From Acidobacteriota bacterium (GTDB lineage Bacteria; Acidobacteriota; Holophagae; Acanthopleuribacterales; Acanthopleuribacteraceae): a stretch of DNA of 64,000 bases. Shown piece by piece: positions 62,611 through 64,000 of this stretch (positions are counted from its first letter, which is position 1; every line of letters starts with the position of its first letter). The notes beneath the pieces were generated by a model that saw only the letters and a list, made by a program, of their open reading frames with translations, had not been told where the DNA came from and ran no database searches. The stretch is taken from NCBI GenBank assembly GCA_030066195.1, contig JASJCB010000006.1:56527-120526 (forward strand), read 5' to 3'. A program made the position numbers and the translations under genes.

Positions 62611-63553
62611 ATCCTCTGTCCTTTGCGGCCTCAGAGGCGCCCAAAGGACCCGTGAGGCCGTTCGCCGTCAAATCCAGGCAATGGGGCTGTCTTGCAATGA
62701 ACTCGGCATCCATCAGCCCGATCAGCGCATGATCCTGCGCACCTGGTCCTGCGATCAGATCCTGGCCTCCATCCCCTGGCTTCGCCATATGAACGCCGTG
62801 GGGGCCCACATCTATCTCCGGCCGACGGCCTCTCGTGGCCTTGTCCTCCTCGATGACATCGACCTTTCCACCATTACTCGGCTGCGAGCCGACGGCCTTC
62901 CGCCGGCGGCCGTCGTTGAAACCAGCCCTGACAACTACCAGTGCTGGATTCGCTTGATCCATAACCGCGAGCAGCGCGATATCCCCAAGGACCTCGTCCG
63001 GCAGTTACTGCGCCGCCTTGCCGCTCACTACCACGCTGATCCATGCTCCGCCGATTGGCGCCATTTTGGCCGCCTGGCGGGCTTTACCAACCAGAAACCG
63101 TGTTATGCCTCGACCAACGGTCAACCCTTCGTCTTACTCCGGTTTGCCGTTCCTGTTGTGGCCCCGGAGGGGCGCTCCGCCCTGCTCCGTGCCCGACTCC
63201 TGAAACGTCGCGATGAGCAGCCTCGCAAGGCCGCCCTTCCACTGCGGCCTCACACCTACACACAGCGTCTACGACGCATTCTTACGATCAATCGCCGGCA
63301 ACCATGGAGCCACTCCCCGGATTACTCGCGGATCGATTTTATGATCGCCCGTGAGATGCTGACTGAGGGGCATGACACCGACGTGGTCGAACGCGCCATC
63401 TTGGAGGGTTCACCCGATCTCAACACCCGCAAACACGGCCATATCCAAGACTACGTCCACCGCACCGTACTCGCCGCCGCTTCCACTCTTCCTTTATCCC
63501 CTTCCCGCCACCTCAACCAATCCGTCAACAAGGGGTCTCCCCAAACTGGATGA
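62594..63553 (+). CDS. RepB-type primase domain protein
   Basis: A 319-residue protein. MNAVGAHIYLRPTASRGLVLLDDIDLSTITRLRADGLPPAAVVETSPDNYQCWIRLI, then SADWRHFGRLAGFTNQKPCYASTNGQPFVLLRFAVPVV, is the signature of RepB-type DNA primases of plasmids and mobile elements; DDID would be the catalytic acids. The C-terminal part (RIDFMIAREMLTEGHDTDVVERAILEGSPDLNTRKHGHIQDYVHRTV) resembles the helical tail of such primases. The ATG has GGAGG 8 bases upstream and lies inside the OrfB 3' end, so it is coupled to the transposase. Confidence 0.85.
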   Translation: MLTWPESSVLCGLRGAQRTREAVRRQIQAMGLSCNELGIHQPDQRMILRTWSCDQILASIPWLRHMNAVGAHIYLRPTASRGLVLLDDIDLSTITRLRADGLPPAAVVETSPDNYQCWIRLIHNREQRDIPKDLVRQLLRRLAAHYHADPCSADWRHFGRLAGFTNQKPCYASTNGQPFVLLRFAVPVVAPEGRSALLRARLLKRRDEQPRKAALPLRPHTYTQRLRRILTINRRQPWSHSPDYSRIDFMIAREMLTEGHDTDVVERAILEGSPDLNTRKHGHIQDYVHRTVLAAASTLPLSPSRHLNQSVNKGSPQTG

Positions 63554-63687
63554 CCACCCACCCAAGGGGGAGGGGCTGTGTATTCCCCCTTCTTTCACTT
63601 TTTTTGCGACAACTACCTTGACATCTACCGCCTTCGACAAAAAACATCAACTTTTGTCTCAAAAAGCGCCTCCTGAATTGGTTTGAG

Positions 63688-63756
63688 GAGTCTTTTGCCC
63701 GGGAATGATACTACCCTCGACGCCGGCAGGTGGTCCCATTCCCAAGCAAAAGACTC
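63688..63756. repeat. Long inverted repeat, 20-bp arms
   Basis: GAGTCTTTTGC-CC-GGGAATG (63688-63707) pairs with CATTCCC-AA-GCAAAAGACTC (63737-63756); only the central two bases fail to pair. The loop is 29 bases. Confidence 0.85.
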
Positions 63757-63940
63757 AAAGGTTCAGGTTTAAGGGGTCTTTTTCGGAGAAAAGTTGATGA
63801 TATTGTGCTGAAGACCACATTCCACGCCCAAACCTCGACGCTAACCAAAAGGGACCCATTTGCACTAAATAAAAGTTACCCGGAGGCCGCGCGGCTGTTT
63901 GAATGATCAGTACGGTCTCGAGTGAACAGAGCCTTCGGCC

Positions 63941-63961
63941 AATCTATCACCGTGATAGATT
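63941..63961. repeat. 21-bp perfect palindrome
   Basis: AATCTATCAC, C, GTGATAGATT. It is flanked on both sides by GCCTTCGG words, so it may be an operator or an insertion trace. Confidence 0.75.
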
Positions 63962-64000
63962 GCCTTCGGTTAAAAGCAGAGCCGCCGCCGGGTCAGATTG

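Larger units (their letters stand above)
63554..64000. other. Gene-free end of the window with inverted repeats
   Basis: No gene is supported. Two inverted repeats, at 63688-63756 and 63941-63961, are listed separately. The right end of the transposase/primase element was not identified. Confidence 0.5.

Overview
The window looks like a chromosomal segment of a Gram-negative, moderately GC-rich bacterium. Signs of a diderm envelope are an Hcp tube protein, lipoproteins, a HlyD/FtsX-type export system and a protein with secretin-like (STN-type) domains. A perfect CIRCE operator ahead of groES-groEL, two sigma-54 type promoters, Uma2 and DUF2887 nuclease-like proteins, DivIVA, and a Gld-type ABC / DUF4340 operon would fit Acidobacteriota or a delta-proteobacterium-like lineage. 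That placement is an inference with low certainty. No rRNA, tRNA or CRISPR array was seen.

Layout. 1-5115 (minus): three ATPase genes, two of them paralogous ATPase / PD-(D/E)XK fusions with nearly identical C-terminal halves and a repeated palindromic spacer. 5183-9753 (minus): one operon with a gamma-carbonic-anhydrase-like protein, an NMT1/SsuA-type ABC importer and a polysaccharide-type flippase. 10291-13424 (plus): a secreted alpha/beta hydrolase, then a promoter-preceded pair of an SMC/OLD-like ATPase and a DUF4276 TOPRIM-like protein, a candidate defence pair. 13738-18458: a DUF1684 protein, a REC-REC-GGDEF cyclase, a CaCA-like transporter, a GAF-like protein, a DciA-like helicase loader and an IHF/HU protein. 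18501-22883: a D-serine-dehydratase-like enzyme, a possible 39-residue protein, a GNAT protein, a gene-free kilobase with three near-identical palindromes and nine 43-bp tandem repeats, and a PP2C-like phosphatase. 23065-27992: an Rrf2 regulator, an LRV repeat protein, holB-tmk, a radical SAM/SPASM protein and a methyltransferase.

28557-32602: a probably leaderless gene for a DNA-binding/transmembrane/STN-like protein, coupled to a 52-residue exported peptide and an exported protein, then a beta-propeller protein. 32685-34737: groES-groEL under CIRCE. 35089-39855: Gld-like ABC operon. 39956-46981: DUF2887, DUF2752, hutI-divIVA, a cyclic-nucleotide-binding protein, an aminotransferase and an arrestin-like protein. 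46982-47934: gene-free with REP-like hairpins. 47935-54555: M2 peptidase, Uma2, a lipoprotein, an S1-domain protein, a deoxynucleoside-kinase homologue lacking its P-loop lysine, DUF3467 and TetR. 54802-60774: an orphan hcp behind a sigma-54 type promoter, three tandem terminators, and an ABC export operon with its own sigma-54 type promoter. 61077-63553: an IS3-type transposase followed by a translationally overlapping RepB-type primase gene. The last 450 bases hold long inverted repeats.

The most unusual items are the wHTH-TM-STN regulator cluster, the ATPase/DUF4276 pair, the palindrome and 43-bp repeat region, the transposase-primase cassette, the P-loop-less nucleoside kinase, and the sigma-54 control shared by hcp and the exporter.
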